Positions 1 to 10,838 are shown, numbered from the stretch's first letter. The stretch is DNA of 64,000 nucleotides from Mycobacterium palustre (GCF_002101785.1 NZ_LQPJ01000106.1:1-64000); one strand, 5' to 3'. Translations and numbers: made by a program. The notes: generated by a model not told the origin, from the letters alone.

Positions 1-554
1 GGCCCGCCCAGCGCCAACGGGTTTCCCCCGGCGCCGCCCGCCCCGCCGTTGCCGATCAGCCCGCCGGCCCCGCCGTTGCCGCCGTTTCCGCCGGCGTTGC
101 CGCCGTTGGTGCCGGACCCGCCGGCGCCGCCATTGCCGATCAACCACCCCCCGGGCGTGCCGTTTTGCCCGGTTCCCGGCGCGCCGTCGACGCCATTGCC
201 GATCAGCGGCCGCCCGGTGGCCGCCTGGATGGGCCCGTTAATGCCGTCGAGCAGGCTTTGCATCGGGTTCGCGTTGGCCGCTTCCGCGGCCGCGAACATC
301 GCCCCGCTGGCGCTCATCGTCTGCACGAATTGCCGATGGAACAGCGCCGCCTCGGCGCTCATCGCCTGATACAGCTCGGCGTGGCCGGAAAACAGCGACG
401 CGATCGCGGCCGACACCTCGTCGGCGCCCGCCGCCAGCACGCTGGTGGTCGGGGCCATCGCGGCGGCGTTGGCGGCGCTGAGCGCCGAGCCGATGTTCTC
501 GACGTCCGCCGCGGCGGCCGCGAGCATCTCGGGCGCCACTATCACAAACGACAT
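1..554 (-). CDS. PE_PGRS family protein (3' end outside window)
   Basis: Reading the minus strand from the ATG at 554 gives [20 protein letters not shown], the canonical start of a PE domain. The PE domain runs about 93 residues and is followed by a short linker. From about position 180 downward it turns into Gly-Gly-Ala / Gly-Asn-Gly repeats ([18 protein letters not shown] type) that mark the PGRS region. The frame is still open at position 1, so the C-terminus is missing. PE_PGRS proteins are secreted or surface-exposed through ESX-5. The gene lies head-to-tail downstream of the LuxR-type regulator, 170 bp away. Family assignment is secure; function is not known. Confidence 0.93.
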   Translation of the reverse strand, partial: MSFVIVAPEMLAAAAADVENIGSALSAANAAAMAPTTSVLAAGADEVSAAIASLFSGHAELYQAMSAEAALFHRQFVQTMSASGAMFAAAEAANANPMQSLLDGINGPIQAATGRPLIGNGVDGAPGTGQNGTPGGWLIGNGGAGGSGTNGGNAGGNGGNGGAGGLIGNGGAGGAGGNPLALGG

Positions 555-724
555 CGCTGTCCTCCCGGTCGTGAAGCGCTCGGGGGGTGCGCGTCGCCAC
601 CCGGCCCGACGTGTCAGTTGCAATCGCCTTCAGCATGCGAAGCGGGGCCGCGACGAACGTCGGTCATGGCTCGTAGATTGCGCGCGGTCAGGGTCGTAGA
701 TTTGCCGGGCGGCGGCGCGCAGGC

Positions 725-3700
725 TCAGCTCTTGCCGGAGGCTTCCTGCGCGAGCTGCACGCGCGAGGCGATGCCGAGTTTGGCGTACACGTGGGTCAGA
801 TGGGTCTGCACCGTCCGCCGCGAGATGAACAGCCGGGCGGCGATCTCGTTGTTGGCCAGGCCCTCGGCGACCAACCGCGCGACATCCCGCTCGGTCGGGG
901 TCAGCGACGCCCAGCCGCTGGTCGGGCGCTTGCGCTCGCCGCGACCGCGCCGCGCGTAGGCGATCGCCTCCTCGACCGACAGGCCGGCCCCCTCGGCCCA
1001 GGCGGCGTCGAAGGCCGGCACCCCCATGGCCGCGCGCAGCGCCGCAACCGTCCGCTCGTGCTCCGCGTCGTAGATCCCGAACCGCACCACGCCGATCCGT
1101 CGCCGGATCCGGTCCGCGGCGCCGAAGAGCCGTGCCGCGTCGCGGTGGCTCGTGCCGTCGGCGGCCAGCCGGCCGAGGCACTCGAGGATGTCGGGGACCG
1201 CCAGGTGTGCCTGGCATTCCGCGGCGCAGCCCAGCGCCTTGTGGGCGTCGCGCTCCGCGTGATCCGGCTCGGCCTTGGCGATCGCGATGCGGGCGCGCGT
1301 CGTCAGCGCCCGGGCCAGATGCCAGCCCGACGACACCGCGATCTGCTGGTCGGCCCACCGTCCCGCCTCGATCAAGTCCCCGCGCGCCAGGGCGACCTCG
1401 GCGCCCGGGTTGGCGATCGCCGCGCCCAGCTCGCCCCGCACGCCGAGCCGGCGCTGCGCCTCCTCGCTCGCCGCCGCCGCCGCCGCGATGTCACCGCCGG
1501 CCACTGCCGCGGTGGCCAGCACCGCGTGGCTGAACCCCTCGTTGTACGGCCACAGGTCGGCCGCGGCCTCCAGCGAGGCGCGCGCGGCCGCTTGGGCCGC
1601 CGGGATGTGGCCCTGGAAGGCGAGCGCGAGGCTCAGGCTCAGCCGCGCGCCCCACCGGAACAAGACGTCGTGGGCCGCGTCGGCGTCGGCGGTCACCGCC
1701 CCGAACTGCGCGACGGCGGGGGCCAGATCGCCCGCCATCAGCTGCGCCAGCCCGAGCGTCCAGCGGCACGAGCGCGCGTGGAAGTGGTCGCCGATCGCCT
1801 CGGCGAGCGCGAGGCCTTCCTCCGACGCCTCACCCGCGGCGATCGGGTCGCCCGCGTAGAACGCGCCGTTGGCCTGCCAGGTCAGGATCTGGGTGAGCCG
1901 CCACTGGTCGCCGAGCGAGCGGGCGATGCCGAGCGCCTCGGCCAGGTACGGACGCGCCGCGTCGGCGCTGTAGGAAGCGATGGCGCCGCAGGCGGTCAGG
2001 GCGCGCGCCAGCAGGGCGGGGTCGTCGATCTCGCGGGCGATCGCGACGGCTTGGTGCGCCTGCTCGAGGTTGTCGCCGATGCTGCGCGACGCATCGAGGG
2101 ACGCCTTGTCGGCCAGCGCGCGCCCGCGCACCACCGCGGAGATGTCGGAGTGGTGCGCGCCCTGCTCGGCCAGGGTGGCCTCGAACCAGGCCAGCCCTTC
2201 CTGGATGCGACCGCGGGTCTGCCACAGCGGTTGCAGCGACGAGGTCAGCTCCAAAGCCCGTTCGACCTCGCCGTTTTGGCGGCTCCACGCGAACGCGGCC
2301 CGCAGGTTGTCGATCTCGGCCTCGACCTGTTCGAGGCGCTGCTGGTGGTACTCGTCGGCCGGGCTGTCCAGCAGCGCGGCCATCGCCGCGTAGTAGTCGC
2401 GGTGCCGCGTGCGGACCTCGTCGTCCTCGCCCGATTGCCGCAGCTTCCCCATCGCGTAGTGGCGGACCGTCTCGAGCAGCCGGAACCGGGTCCGGTCCCC
2501 GGCGTGTTCGGCCACCACGAGCGACTTGTCCACCAGCTGGGCGAGCAGATCCAGGACATGGTGTTGCTGCCCGAAATCGCGGTCGGCGACGACCCGCGCG
2601 GCGTCCAGGTCGAAGCCGCCCCGGAACACCGACAGCCGGCGAAACAGCACGCGTTCCGGCTCGCTCAGCAGCGCGTGCGACCAGTCGACCGACGCCCCCA
2701 GCGTCTTTTTGCCGCGCGCCGCGGACGCTTCGTCGTGCACCAGCCGGAAGCGGTTGCGCAGGCCGTCGAGGATTTCGGTCAGCGACATCATCCGCACGCG
2801 CGCCGCGGTCAGCTCGATTCCCAGGGGCAGACCGTCCAGGCGGGCGCAGATCTCGCGCACGGTGGCGGAGTCGTCGACGGCGATGTCGAAATCGGGCCGT
2901 GCCAGGCGGGCGCGTTCGACGAAGAGTTCGATCGCCTCGTCGGCGAGCGACAGCGACGGCACCCGCCAGGTCATCTCGCCGGCCAGCCCGAGCGGCTCGC
3001 GGCTGGTGGTCAGGATGGTCAACTGGGGACACGCGCGCAGCAACTCGACGGACAGTTCCGCGCACACGTCGATCACGTGCTCGCAGTTGTCCAGCACCAC
3101 GAGCACCCGGTGGTCGCCGAGGAAACGCACCAGCGTGTCGAGGGCCGACCGGCCCGGCTGGTCCGGAAGGCCGAGCGCCCGGATCGCCGCGACGGGCACC
3201 ACCGCGGGATCGGTGACCGGCGCGAGGTCGACAAACCACACGTTGCCGTCGAACTCGGCCGCCGCCTGGGCCGCGACCTGCACCGCCAACCGAGTCTTGC
3301 CGACACCGCCCGCACCGGCCAGGGTCACCAACCGATTCTCCGAGAGGGCCTTGGCCACGTCGCCGGTCAGCGTGACGCGACCCACGAACGTGGTCAGCTG
3401 CACCGGCAGCCCGTGCGGGACCACGCTGCCGGTCGTGCGCAGCGGCGGGAACTCGACGTCCAAGTCGGAGTGGCACAGCTGCGCCACCCGTTGCGGGCGG
3501 GGAAGGTCGCCGAGCTGGTGGGCGCCCAGCTCGACCAGCCAGGCGTCGGCGGGCAGCCGGTCGACGACGAGGTCGCGGGTGATGCCCGAGATCAGGATCT
3601 GCCCGCCGTGCGCCAGGTCGCGCAGCCGGGTCGCGCGCTCGGGGGTCGCGCCGACGTAGTCGCCCGCGTCGCCCAGCCGCGCCTCGCCGGTGTGCACGCC

Positions 3701-3964
3701 GACGCGCAGGCGCATCGGCCCCAGCGGCGCGCGTTGCAACTCGACGGCGCACGCCACGGCGTCGGTCGCGTGCGCGAAGGCGGCCACGAAGCCGGCGTCC
3801 GCGCCCGGTTCCACGGCCAGCACGCCGTGGTGCGCGGGGACGATCTCGCCGACCACGCGGTCCAGCCGCACCAGGGCGGCCGTCATTTGCTCCGGCTGGG
3901 TCTCCCACAGTCGCTCGGAGTCGTCGAAATCGGCGAGAAGCAGGGTCACCGTTCCTGCGGGCAT
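725..3964 (-). CDS. Giant LuxR-family regulator with cyclase-like and AAA/NB-ARC ATPase domains
   Basis: About 1079 residues. Residues 1-165 resemble a class III nucleotide cyclase domain (start MPAGTVTLLLADFDDSERLW), but metal-site motifs are altered (ADFDDS where TDIEGS is usual), so cyclase activity is doubtful. A P-loop GAGGVGKTRL lies near residue 218, followed by VLVVLDNCEHV as Walker B, a long helical TPR-like region, and a C-terminal LuxR helix-turn-helix (LTPTERDVARLVAEG ... NNEIAARLFISRRTVQTHL). This matches the STAND-type regulators of mycobacteria (Rv0386/Rv1358/Rv2488c group). I chose the ATG at 3964 because it opens the cyclase domain. An in-frame ATG at 4033 would add 23 residues. 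Target genes are unknown. Confidence 0.88.
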   Translation of the reverse strand: MPAGTVTLLLADFDDSERLWETQPEQMTAALVRLDRVVGEIVPAHHGVLAVEPGADAGFVAAFAHATDAVACAVELQRAPLGPMRLRVGVHTGEARLGDAGDYVGATPERATRLRDLAHGGQILISGITRDLVVDRLPADAWLVELGAHQLGDLPRPQRVAQLCHSDLDVEFPPLRTTGSVVPHGLPVQLTTFVGRVTLTGDVAKALSENRLVTLAGAGGVGKTRLAVQVAAQAAAEFDGNVWFVDLAPVTDPAVVPVAAIRALGLPDQPGRSALDTLVRFLGDHRVLVVLDNCEHVIDVCAELSVELLRACPQLTILTTSREPLGLAGEMTWRVPSLSLADEAIELFVERARLARPDFDIAVDDSATVREICARLDGLPLGIELTAARVRMMSLTEILDGLRNRFRLVHDEASAARGKKTLGASVDWSHALLSEPERVLFRRLSVFRGGFDLDAARVVADRDFGQQHHVLDLLAQLVDKSLVVAEHAGDRTRFRLLETVRHYAMGKLRQSGEDDEVRTRHRDYYAAMAALLDSPADEYHQQRLEQVEAEIDNLRAAFAWSRQNGEVERALELTSSLQPLWQTRGRIQEGLAWFEATLAEQGAHHSDISAVVRGRALADKASLDASRSIGDNLEQAHQAVAIAREIDDPALLARALTACGAIASYSADAARPYLAEALGIARSLGDQWRLTQILTWQANGAFYAGDPIAAGEASEEGLALAEAIGDHFHARSCRWTLGLAQLMAGDLAPAVAQFGAVTADADAAHDVLFRWGARLSLSLALAFQGHIPAAQAAARASLEAAADLWPYNEGFSHAVLATAAVAGGDIAAAAAASEEAQRRLGVRGELGAAIANPGAEVALARGDLIEAGRWADQQIAVSSGWHLARALTTRARIAIAKAEPDHAERDAHKALGCAAECQAHLAVPDILECLGRLAADGTSHRDAARLFGAADRIRRRIGVVRFGIYDAEHERTVAALRAAMGVPAFDAAWAEGAGLSVEEAIAYARRGRGERKRPTSGWASLTPTERDVARLVAEGLANNEIAARLFISRRTVQTHLTHVYAKLGIASRVQLAQEASGKS

Positions 3965-4369
3965 AAGCTCCTTCGCGCCATGGTCACCCCTATTCCGTGA
4001 CCCGACCCCCGCGCGTACATCAGTTTCGCTCATGCCGGCCGCCCCGGGTCGAATACACCGAAAAATGTGGAGATTGTCGAGGCCGAGTGGGTTTCCCGCA
4101 GAGCCCCCGCGTGGGCCGCCCGTTTGCCGCGGGCGGTCCTACGACCCCGCATCTCGACGCGATTACGACCCTTCATGTTCAGGATCTACGCGATTCGACC
4201 GACGTTAGTTCGACACGCGCCGTACATATTCGACTCGTTGTCATCGACGTCGGGGGTCGATACCACGCATTCGCTGTGCGCGACCGGTCCCCCGATAAAA
4301 GGTCTTTCAACAGGGTTGCGGCCCCCAGGGCAGCTTTCCGCTGAGTGCGATCAACGAAGGGACATCGCG
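3965..4369. other. Divergent intergenic region between regulator and PPE gene
   Basis: About 400 bp separate the divergent LuxR-type regulator and the PPE-MPTR gene. It is clearly less GC-rich near 4170-4270 than its neighbours. I see no coding sequence on either strand that resembles a known protein. It must hold the promoters of both genes, but I could not place convincing -35/-10 boxes. The PPE gene has a good ribosome-binding site (AAGGG at 4357-4361). Confidence 0.5.
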
Positions 4370-6166
4370 ATGAACTTCCTGGTGCTGCCGCCGGAAATCA
4401 ATTCGGCGCGGATGTATCTGGGCGCGGGGCCGGGACCGATGCTCGCGGCGGCGACGGCCTGGGACGGGCTGGCCGGCGAGTTGGGTGCGGCGGCGAGTTC
4501 GTTCGGATCGGTGACCTCGGGGCTGGCGGGCGCGGCCTGGCAGGGTCCGGCGGCCGCGGCGATGCTGGGGGCGGCCGCGCCGTACGCGGGCTGGCTTTCC
4601 GCCGCGGCGGCACACGCGCAGGGTGCGGCGGGGCAGGCGCGGGCGGCGGTGTCGGCGTTCGAGGCGGCGGTAGCCGCGACCGTGCACCCGGGCGCGGTGG
4701 CGGCCAACCGCAACCAGCTGGTGTCGTTGGTGAGCGCCAACCTGTTCGGCCAGAACGCGCCGGCGATCGCGGCGGCCGAGGCCCAGTACGAGCAGATGTG
4801 GGCCGCCGACGTGGCCGCGATGGTCGGCTATCACGGCGGGGCCTCGGCGGTGGCCGCGCGGTTGGCCCCGATGCAGCAGGCGCTGCAAAACCTGCCCGGC
4901 CCGCTGGGTCAACTGCAGGCCGCCTTGGCGAGCATGAATGTGGGCCCGGGCAACACCGGAAGCGGCAACGTGGGCGCCGGCAACCAGGGCAGCGGCAACA
5001 TCGGCAGCGGGAACAAGGGCAACCAGAACCTGGGCGGCGGCAACCAGGGCAGCGGCAACGTCGGCAGCGGGAACTTCGGCAACGGCAACGTCGGCAACGG
5101 CAACTTCGGTACGCAGAACCTCGGCAGCGGCAACCTCGGCCAGAACAACATGGGCGACGGGAACTTCGGCATCGGCAACATCGGCGTCGGTAACCAAGGC
5201 AGCGGCAACCTCGGCAACGGCAACCTGGGCAACGCCAACACCGGCAGCGGAAACCGCGGCGACTCCAACATGGGCTTCGGCAACCGCGGCAACAACAACG
5301 TCGGCTTCGGCAACGCCGGCAATCACAACGTGGGCTTTGGCAATACGGGCAACAACGACATCGGTTTCGGGCTCACCGGTGACAACCAGATCGGTTTCGG
5401 CGCACTGAATTCCGGGGTCGGCAACATCGGCTTCGGCAACTCGGGCACCGGCAACATCGGATTCTTCAATTCCGGCACGGGGAACGTGGGCTTCTTCAAC
5501 TCGGGCAACCACAGCTTCGGGTTCGACAACTCAGGCAGCATCAACACCGGCTTCTGGAACTCGGGCTTCACCAACACGGGCTTCGGGAACGCCGGCAACA
5601 ACAACTTTGGGTTCGGCAACGGCGGTTCGAACAACTTCGGCATGGTCAACGGCAGTGCGCAGAATTTCGGCTTCGGCAACGGGGGTGCCGAAAACACCGG
5701 GTTCTTCAACGGCGGAAGCCTCAACACCGGATACATGAACGCCGGCGACGTCAACACCGGGTGGGCGAATTCGGGCGAAAGCAACACCGGCGCCTTCGAC
5801 GCGGGCAACCTGAACACCGGCTTCGGCAGCGTGATCACCCCGGCCGGCGTGAAGAACTCGGGCTTCGGCACCACCGGCCTCGACTCGTCGGGCTTCTTCA
5901 ACACCGCGGGCGCCTCGTCCGGCTTCAAGAACACGGGCGTGGCCTTCGATACCGGCTTCCACAACTCGGGCAACGGCAGCAACGCCGGCATCAACAACGC
6001 GGGCAGCACCCTCATCGGGATCGGAAACACCGGGTTCTTGAACGTCGGCATCGGCAACACGAACGTCTTCAGCTCGGGCATCGGCAACTCCGGCAACAGC
6101 GACTCCGGATTCTTCAACGTCAAGGACGCGATCGCCGGCTTCTTCAACCTGCTGGCCATGGTCTGA
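4370..6166 (+). CDS. PPE family protein, MPTR subfamily
   Basis: 598 residues. The protein starts [20 protein letters not shown], with the diagnostic PPE motif, and the PPE helical domain spans residues 1-180. From about residue 190 it consists of pentapeptide-type repeats (NxGxGN, for example [19 protein letters not shown]; later GFGN / GFFN variants) to the end, the hallmark of the MPTR subgroup. The start at 4370 is chosen over upstream in-frame codons because the PPE motif must be N-terminal and AAGGG lies 8 nt upstream. It is followed 11 bp later by a second PPE gene on the same strand. MPTR proteins are thought to be ESX-5 substrates at the cell surface; specific role unknown. Confidence 0.95.
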   Translation: MNFLVLPPEINSARMYLGAGPGPMLAAATAWDGLAGELGAAASSFGSVTSGLAGAAWQGPAAAAMLGAAAPYAGWLSAAAAHAQGAAGQARAAVSAFEAAVAATVHPGAVAANRNQLVSLVSANLFGQNAPAIAAAEAQYEQMWAADVAAMVGYHGGASAVAARLAPMQQALQNLPGPLGQLQAALASMNVGPGNTGSGNVGAGNQGSGNIGSGNKGNQNLGGGNQGSGNVGSGNFGNGNVGNGNFGTQNLGSGNLGQNNMGDGNFGIGNIGVGNQGSGNLGNGNLGNANTGSGNRGDSNMGFGNRGNNNVGFGNAGNHNVGFGNTGNNDIGFGLTGDNQIGFGALNSGVGNIGFGNSGTGNIGFFNSGTGNVGFFNSGNHSFGFDNSGSINTGFWNSGFTNTGFGNAGNNNFGFGNGGSNNFGMVNGSAQNFGFGNGGAENTGFFNGGSLNTGYMNAGDVNTGWANSGESNTGAFDAGNLNTGFGSVITPAGVKNSGFGTTGLDSSGFFNTAGASSGFKNTGVAFDTGFHNSGNGSNAGINNAGSTLIGIGNTGFLNVGIGNTNVFSSGIGNSGNSDSGFFNVKDAIAGFFNLLAMV

Positions 6167-6177
6167 CAGGCGTTGTG

Positions 6178-7293
6178 ATGCCGGACTTTTCGCTGCTGCC
6201 TCCGGAGATCAATTCGGCGCTGATCTATGCCGGGGCGGGTGCGGGCCCGCTGTTCGCGGCGGCGACGGCCTGGGACGGGCTGGCCACCGACCTGTGGGCG
6301 TCGGCGTCGTCGTTTGGCGCGGTGATCTCGGCACTGGCGGAGGGGCCGTGGACGGGCCCGGCGTCGGAGGCGATGGCGGGCGCCGCGGCGCCGTACGCGT
6401 CGTGGCTGGCGTCGTCGGCGGCCCGGGCGGAAGGCACGGCGGCGCAAGCCCGGGCGGCGGCGACGGCGTTCGAGGCGGCGCAGACCGCGACCGTGCATCC
6501 GGCTGCCGTCGCGGCGAACCGGGCCCAGCTGATGACGTTGGTGGCGACGAACTTGCTCGGCCAAAACACGCCGGCGATCGCGGCCACGGAGTTTCAGTAC
6601 ATGGAGATGTGGGCGCAGGACGTCGCCGCGATGCTCGGCTACCACGCCGGCGCGATGTCGGTGGCGTCATCGCTGACGCCGTTCGCGGCACCGCCAATCG
6701 GCCTGGGCGACTTGGCGTCTCAGCTTGCCGCGGGGGCGACGGCGGTGGCCTCGACGGCGGGGGACGCGGTCCAGTCACTGATTTCGGGCGTGCCGCTGCA
6801 GTCGTTGTCGTCGGTGGCGCAAGTAGCGACGCTTCCGGTCAGCATGCTGATGTCCCCGCTGATGTCGTTGGCGCAGGGCGCCAACGGCGCCGGCCTGGCC
6901 GGTACGGCGGCGACGGGCCTGGGCGCCGACGCCCCGAAATTCGTCGGCGACACCGCTCCCGCGGCCAGGCCGCTCGGGGGCGGCGGCGCGGGGCTGGGCC
7001 CGGCGATGTCCGCGGGCTTGGGGAAGGCCCGGCTGGTCGGTGCGCTGTCGGTGCCACCGACCTGGCAGGGGTCGACGCCGGCCCGGATGGTCAGTTCCGC
7101 CATGGCCGGGCTTGGCGGCGAAATGCCCAGTGCCGCTTCGGCGGTCGGCGCCGGTATGGGTGCCATGCCGATGCCGATGCCCATGGGCGGCCTGGGCGGC
7201 GGCATGCCCGGCGCGATGTTGGGGCGCGGCGGGGCCAGTCCGCATGTGGTGCAGTCGCGGGCCACCGTGGTGCCGCGGGTCGGGGTCGGATAG
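6178..7293 (+). CDS. PPE family protein, PPE-SVP subfamily
   Basis: 371 residues starting [20 protein letters not shown], with the PPE domain in residues 1-175. The WxG-like sequence EGPWTGPAS and the motif around [18 protein letters not shown] are typical of the domain. Near residue 290 it has GALSVPPTW, the GxxSVPxxW signature of the SVP subfamily. It ends with a Met/Pro/Gly-rich tail. A GTG at 6175 directly before the ATG is an alternative start. It sits between the MPTR gene and an Esx pair, matching the common PPE-Esx gene order, so co-secretion through ESX-5 is likely (inference). Confidence 0.95.
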   Translation: MPDFSLLPPEINSALIYAGAGAGPLFAAATAWDGLATDLWASASSFGAVISALAEGPWTGPASEAMAGAAAPYASWLASSAARAEGTAAQARAAATAFEAAQTATVHPAAVAANRAQLMTLVATNLLGQNTPAIAATEFQYMEMWAQDVAAMLGYHAGAMSVASSLTPFAAPPIGLGDLASQLAAGATAVASTAGDAVQSLISGVPLQSLSSVAQVATLPVSMLMSPLMSLAQGANGAGLAGTAATGLGADAPKFVGDTAPAARPLGGGGAGLGPAMSAGLGKARLVGALSVPPTWQGSTPARMVSSAMAGLGGEMPSAASAVGAGMGAMPMPMPMGGLGGGMPGAMLGRGGASPHVVQSRATVVPRVGVG

Positions 7294-7381
7294 GGCGGGG
7301 GTGAGCGGTCGAGGCTCTTCCGATGGGCCGCCGCGCGCGGCACGCAAAGGACAGTGATCCGTTTTTCGAAAGGAGACAGTG

Positions 7382-7678
7382 GTGGCTACTCGATTCATGA
7401 CAGATCCGGACGCGATGCGCGCGATGGCCGGGCGGTTCGAGGTGCACGCCCAAACGGTCGAGGATGAGGCGCGCCGCATGTGGGCGTCGTCGCAAAGCAT
7501 TTCCGGCGCCGGCTGGAGCGGTGCGGCCGAGGCGACGTCGTTCGACACGATGGGACAGATGAACCAGGCGTTCCGCAACATTGTGAGCATGCTGCACGGC
7601 GTGCGCGACGGATTGTTGCGTGACGCCGGCAATTACGAGCAGCAAGAGCAGGCTTCGCAGCAAGTGTTGAGCAGCTAG
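7382..7678 (+). CDS. WXG100 protein of the EsxJ/EsxK/EsxM type
   Basis: 98 residues, [20 protein letters not shown] to the end [10 protein letters not shown]. The central WSG ([10 protein letters not shown]) and the C-terminal QQxLSS place it in the QILSS group of Esx proteins secreted by ESX-5 in pathogenic mycobacteria. Two adjacent GTG codons (7379 and 7382) could start translation. The second gives 98 residues, the family length, and AAAGGAGA lies just upstream at 7369-7376. It is followed 11 bp later by its likely partner, with which it should form a helical heterodimer. Confidence 0.95.
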   Translation: MATRFMTDPDAMRAMAGRFEVHAQTVEDEARRMWASSQSISGAGWSGAAEATSFDTMGQMNQAFRNIVSMLHGVRDGLLRDAGNYEQQEQASQQVLSS

Positions 7679-7689
7679 GAGGTTGGGCG

Positions 7690-7974
7690 ATGACGATCAA
7701 TTACCAGTTCGGCGACGTGGACTCCCACGGCGCCTTGATCCGCGCCCAGGCGGCGTCGTTGGAGGCCGAGCACCAGGCGATCGTGCGAGATGTGCTGGCA
7801 GCCGGTGACTTTTGGGGTGGCGCCGGGTCGGTGGCCTGCCAGGAATTCATCACACAGCTGGGCCGCAACTTCCAGGTGATCTACGAGCAGGCCAACGCTC
7901 ACGGCGCCAAGGTGCAGGCCGCGGGCAGCAACATGGCCAGCACGGATTCCGCGGTGGGTTCCAGCTGGGCTTAG
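7690..7974 (+). CDS. WXG100 protein of the EsxI/EsxL/EsxN type
   Basis: 94 residues, MTINYQFGDVDSHGALIRAQ onward, with the WGG turn (GDFWGGAGS) in the middle. This is the small partner of the preceding Esx protein. Length and sequence fit the Mtb9.9 group (EsxI, L, N, O, V). The spacing of 11 bp and an AGGAGG-like site (CTAGGAGG, 7675-7682) support an operon. The pair probably leaves the cell through ESX-5 as a heterodimer. Confidence 0.95.
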   Translation: MTINYQFGDVDSHGALIRAQAASLEAEHQAIVRDVLAAGDFWGGAGSVACQEFITQLGRNFQVIYEQANAHGAKVQAAGSNMASTDSAVGSSWA

Positions 7975-8048
7975 CCGCTTCGCGGGCCGGTCCGCGGGTG
8001 CGGGTCCACCATGGCCAGTGGGCCCGCGCCCGTGTCGCGCCGAGCGCG

Positions 8049-9424
8049 CTAAGTTATTGCGGCAGAGGTGGTTTCGGCAGCCATCACCTCGGCCGCCGCC
8101 CGCTCACCGGAGCGAATGGCGCCGTCGATCCAGCCGCACATGATCGCCGAGCTCTCCGTGCCCGCCCAGTGGATGCGGCCGCAGGGCTCGCGCAGGGTGT
8201 AACCGAACTCGGTCAGCACGCCGGGCGGGGCATGGCTGATCATCCCGCCACCGGAGTAGCGCTCGATCGTCCAGTTCTGCTCGTGGAACTCCCGGGCCGC
8301 CTTGGCCTTGTTGCCGAACCGGTCGGCGAGTTCGCCGATGACGACCGCCTTCCGTTCGGACTCGTCGAGGTTTGTCAGCCGCCGCGCCGCCGGCCCTTCG
8401 GTGATGACGCACATGATCCCGGGGTTGGCGGTATCGGTGCACGCATCGATGGTCAGGGTGGCCGGTGTTCCCGGTGCGGCCGACTGGCCCGACAGCCCGT
8501 CGGCGCGCCAGAAGGGCTCGTCGTAGATGACCGAGATCTTGATGACCGCGCCGCTGGGCATGCGCTGGTGCAAGAGCGCCCGATCCACCGGCAGCAGCGG
8601 CTCGTAGGCGATCGAGGTCGCGACCGCCAGCGGGATCGCGACGATGGTCCGGCGCGCCCGCACCGCAGTACCGTCCGCGGTGACCGTGACCCCGTCGGCG
8701 TCCTGGGTGATCTGCCGGACAGGCCGCGAAAGGTGCAGCGCGCAACCGAGTTCCGCGGCCATCGGGCCATAGAGGGCGCCCATCCCGCCGACCGGGCGGG
8801 CGTCCTGGGCGCCGCCCTTGCCGGAAATGACGAAGGTGGCGCCGCCGCCGGAGGAACCCATCTGGGGGTCAGCAGCCATAGCAGCGACGTCTCCGACCCC
8901 GCCGAGGTGTAGGTGCCGGACAACGCCATGTCCAGCATCTCGCGGGCTCGCCTGGACATGGTGCTGTTCTCGATCCATTCACCCACGCTGATGCGGTCCC
9001 ATTCGGCGGCATGCTTTGCCTCCCAGGGGTTTTCGCGAGGGATCGATTTGCACATCTTGTCTATCGAGAGCAGGCCCACGCCGAGGTTGGCGACCGCCCA
9101 CGGGCTCATCGTCCAGGGGATGGTGCCCCCGTAGCGATGCTTTTTGCCGTCGACGATCATCATCGCGTCGCCGTCGTGATGCTGCTTGTATTCGGCGACG
9201 CCGAACTCTTCCATCAGCGCATAGATGCGATCCTGCCCGGGTCCCACCCACGCGCCGCCGCGGTCGACCCACGAGCCGTCGGGACGGTATTCGGTGAACG
9301 TGCGGCCGCCGACCCGGTCGCGCGCCTCCAGCAAGGCCACCGATCGGCCCGCTCGCTTCAACCGCAGGGCGGCCGTCAAACCCGCGAATCCCGCGCCGAC
9401 CACGCAATAATCGACCTCCGACAC
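8049..9424 (-). pseudogene. Flavin-containing amine oxidase, interrupted by a frameshift
   Basis: The N-terminal part (9424 to about 8870) starts MSEVDYCVVGAGFAGLTAAL with a dinucleotide-binding GxGxxG, then RVGGRT and the flavin-contact GGAWVGPGQD. It reads well to SAGSETSLLWLL. The homologous continuation (DPQMGSSGGGATFVISGKGG ... IHWAGTESSAIMCGWIDGAI, the C-terminal FAD motif) lies in another minus-strand frame from about 8875 down to 8049. Adding one base near 8864-8876 would restore a 458-residue protein, the normal family length. Either the gene is a recent pseudogene or the sequence has an indel error. The intact enzyme would oxidise an amine using FAD; substrate unknown. Confidence 0.85.
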
Positions 9425-9588
9425 GACTGGCTCCTTCGCTAGCCCGCCCTAGCAGCAAACTACACCGGTCGGCGCGCACACGGGGGCGACTACACGCGGA
9501 TTTCCCGGAGGTTCGACCCTTCCGGTCGAGCGCGCGGCAAAGCCGTTGCCGCTCTTGCCGATTGGCGGCACGGTGCTGGTGGGCTGGT

Positions 9589-10646
9589 TCAAAGATGATG
9601 GGCCTGATTGCCGCCGCGGCGTTTGGCGGTGTACATCGCCGCGTCGGCCGACTCGATGAGCTTTTCGATGAATCCGGGGGCGTTGTACGTGCCGGTCGGG
9701 GGCAGCTCGGCGCAGGCCGTGCCGATGCTGGCCGTCAGCCCGCGGGGAGCGCGGCGATGGCAGCGCCCAATCGAGCCGAGATCGACTCGGCGTCCGGGAG
9801 CGGGCCCGTGGCGGCGATGAGGAACTCTTCGCCGCCGGCGCGGCAGAGCACCGCGGTGGGCCCCATGTGCTGCCGCAGCACGTCGGCGACCGCGATCAGC
9901 GCCCGGTCCCCCGCGAGGTGACCGAAGGTGTCGTTGATGCGTTTGAACGCGTCGAGGTCGATCATGATCATCGTCAGGTGGGTGTCGCCGGCGCGCGCAT
10001 CGGCGAGCCGGCGGGCGAGGGCGGCGGTGAACCCCCGACGATTGAACAGCCCGGTCAGCGCGTCTTCGTCGGCGCGTTCCGCGTAGGTCCCCACGGCGTG
10101 CGACATGCCGCGCATGGCCAATGGAAACGACAGGTTGAGCATCGCGATCACCCAGAAGGCGGCGATCCCGGTTCCGGTGTCGAATTCACGAGCGAGGTGC
10201 GTCGCGGCCGCGACGGAGACGATCGCCAGGGCAGTGCTGAACACCAGAAGTTTGTTGCCGTGGAACAGCGCTATGTAACCGCTGTTGACGGCCATGGCGC
10301 AGCAGCCGACGGCTGCCAGCGCGGCGGCCGGCTGGATCAGGGTCCAACCCGCAATGCACGTCGCGGCGACAACCCCGAAAACCTCGGATTGGACCCGGTT
10401 TGGCCAATGGGTCAACCAGAAGACGGTCACGACGACGATGAAGGCCGTCACGACCGAGTCGACGAGCACCGTCCCGGGAGTTGGGTGCCGCGCGCTGAGC
10501 ATGGTGGTCACCGGGACGAGCCCCGAGATAGCGGAGATGGCCCCCAGGGCCCACTGTGCCGCGCGAAGCAGGCCGCGCTCGCGCAGGATTTCGGTGATCC
10601 ATTCGAACTGATCGGGTCGGCCCAGCCACGACGAGACGCGGGACAC
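9589..10646 (-). pseudogene. Membrane-bound GGDEF (diguanylate cyclase) protein with frameshifted C-terminus
   Basis: Start MSRVSSWLGRPDQFEWITEI. Residues about 25-190 contain several hydrophobic membrane segments (GTVLVDSVVTAFIVVVTVFW and others). A GGDEF domain follows: DEDALTGLFNRRGF, then the active-site loop RAGGEEF near residue 280. The frame closes at 9735 after ALPAG, but the missing end of the domain (TASIGTACAELPP ... SADAAMYTAKRRGGNQAHHL) is present in the next frame down to the TGA at 9589-9591. One missing base near 9738 explains it. If real, the cyclase lacks its last ~50 residues and is probably inactive. Intact, it would make c-di-GMP at the membrane. Confidence 0.85.
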
Positions 10647-10838
10647 GTTTGAATCCTCCCTTCGTGACCCAGCTCGGCCCCGACACCGCTCGGTGCGGCA
10701 ATTGTGCCCAATCGGTCGACCTTTCGCCCGGAATGCCGGGCGGTGGGTGGGGCAGGCCGGTGCTGATGTGCGGGTCGACGCGAACCGGGCGGCCTAGGTA
10801 GGGAAAGGCGCAACGGCAAGCTGCGTACCGTGCGGCAT

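Noticed and set aside
791..4000. Very long open frame antisense to the LuxR-type regulator
   Set aside because: It is Arg/Gly/His-rich with no domain, a by-product of high GC on the opposite strand of a well-supported gene.
4940..6100. Regularly repeated sequence resembling a CRISPR or satellite array
   Set aside because: The repeats are short codon-level units encoding NxGxGN peptides of an MPTR protein, with no spacers.
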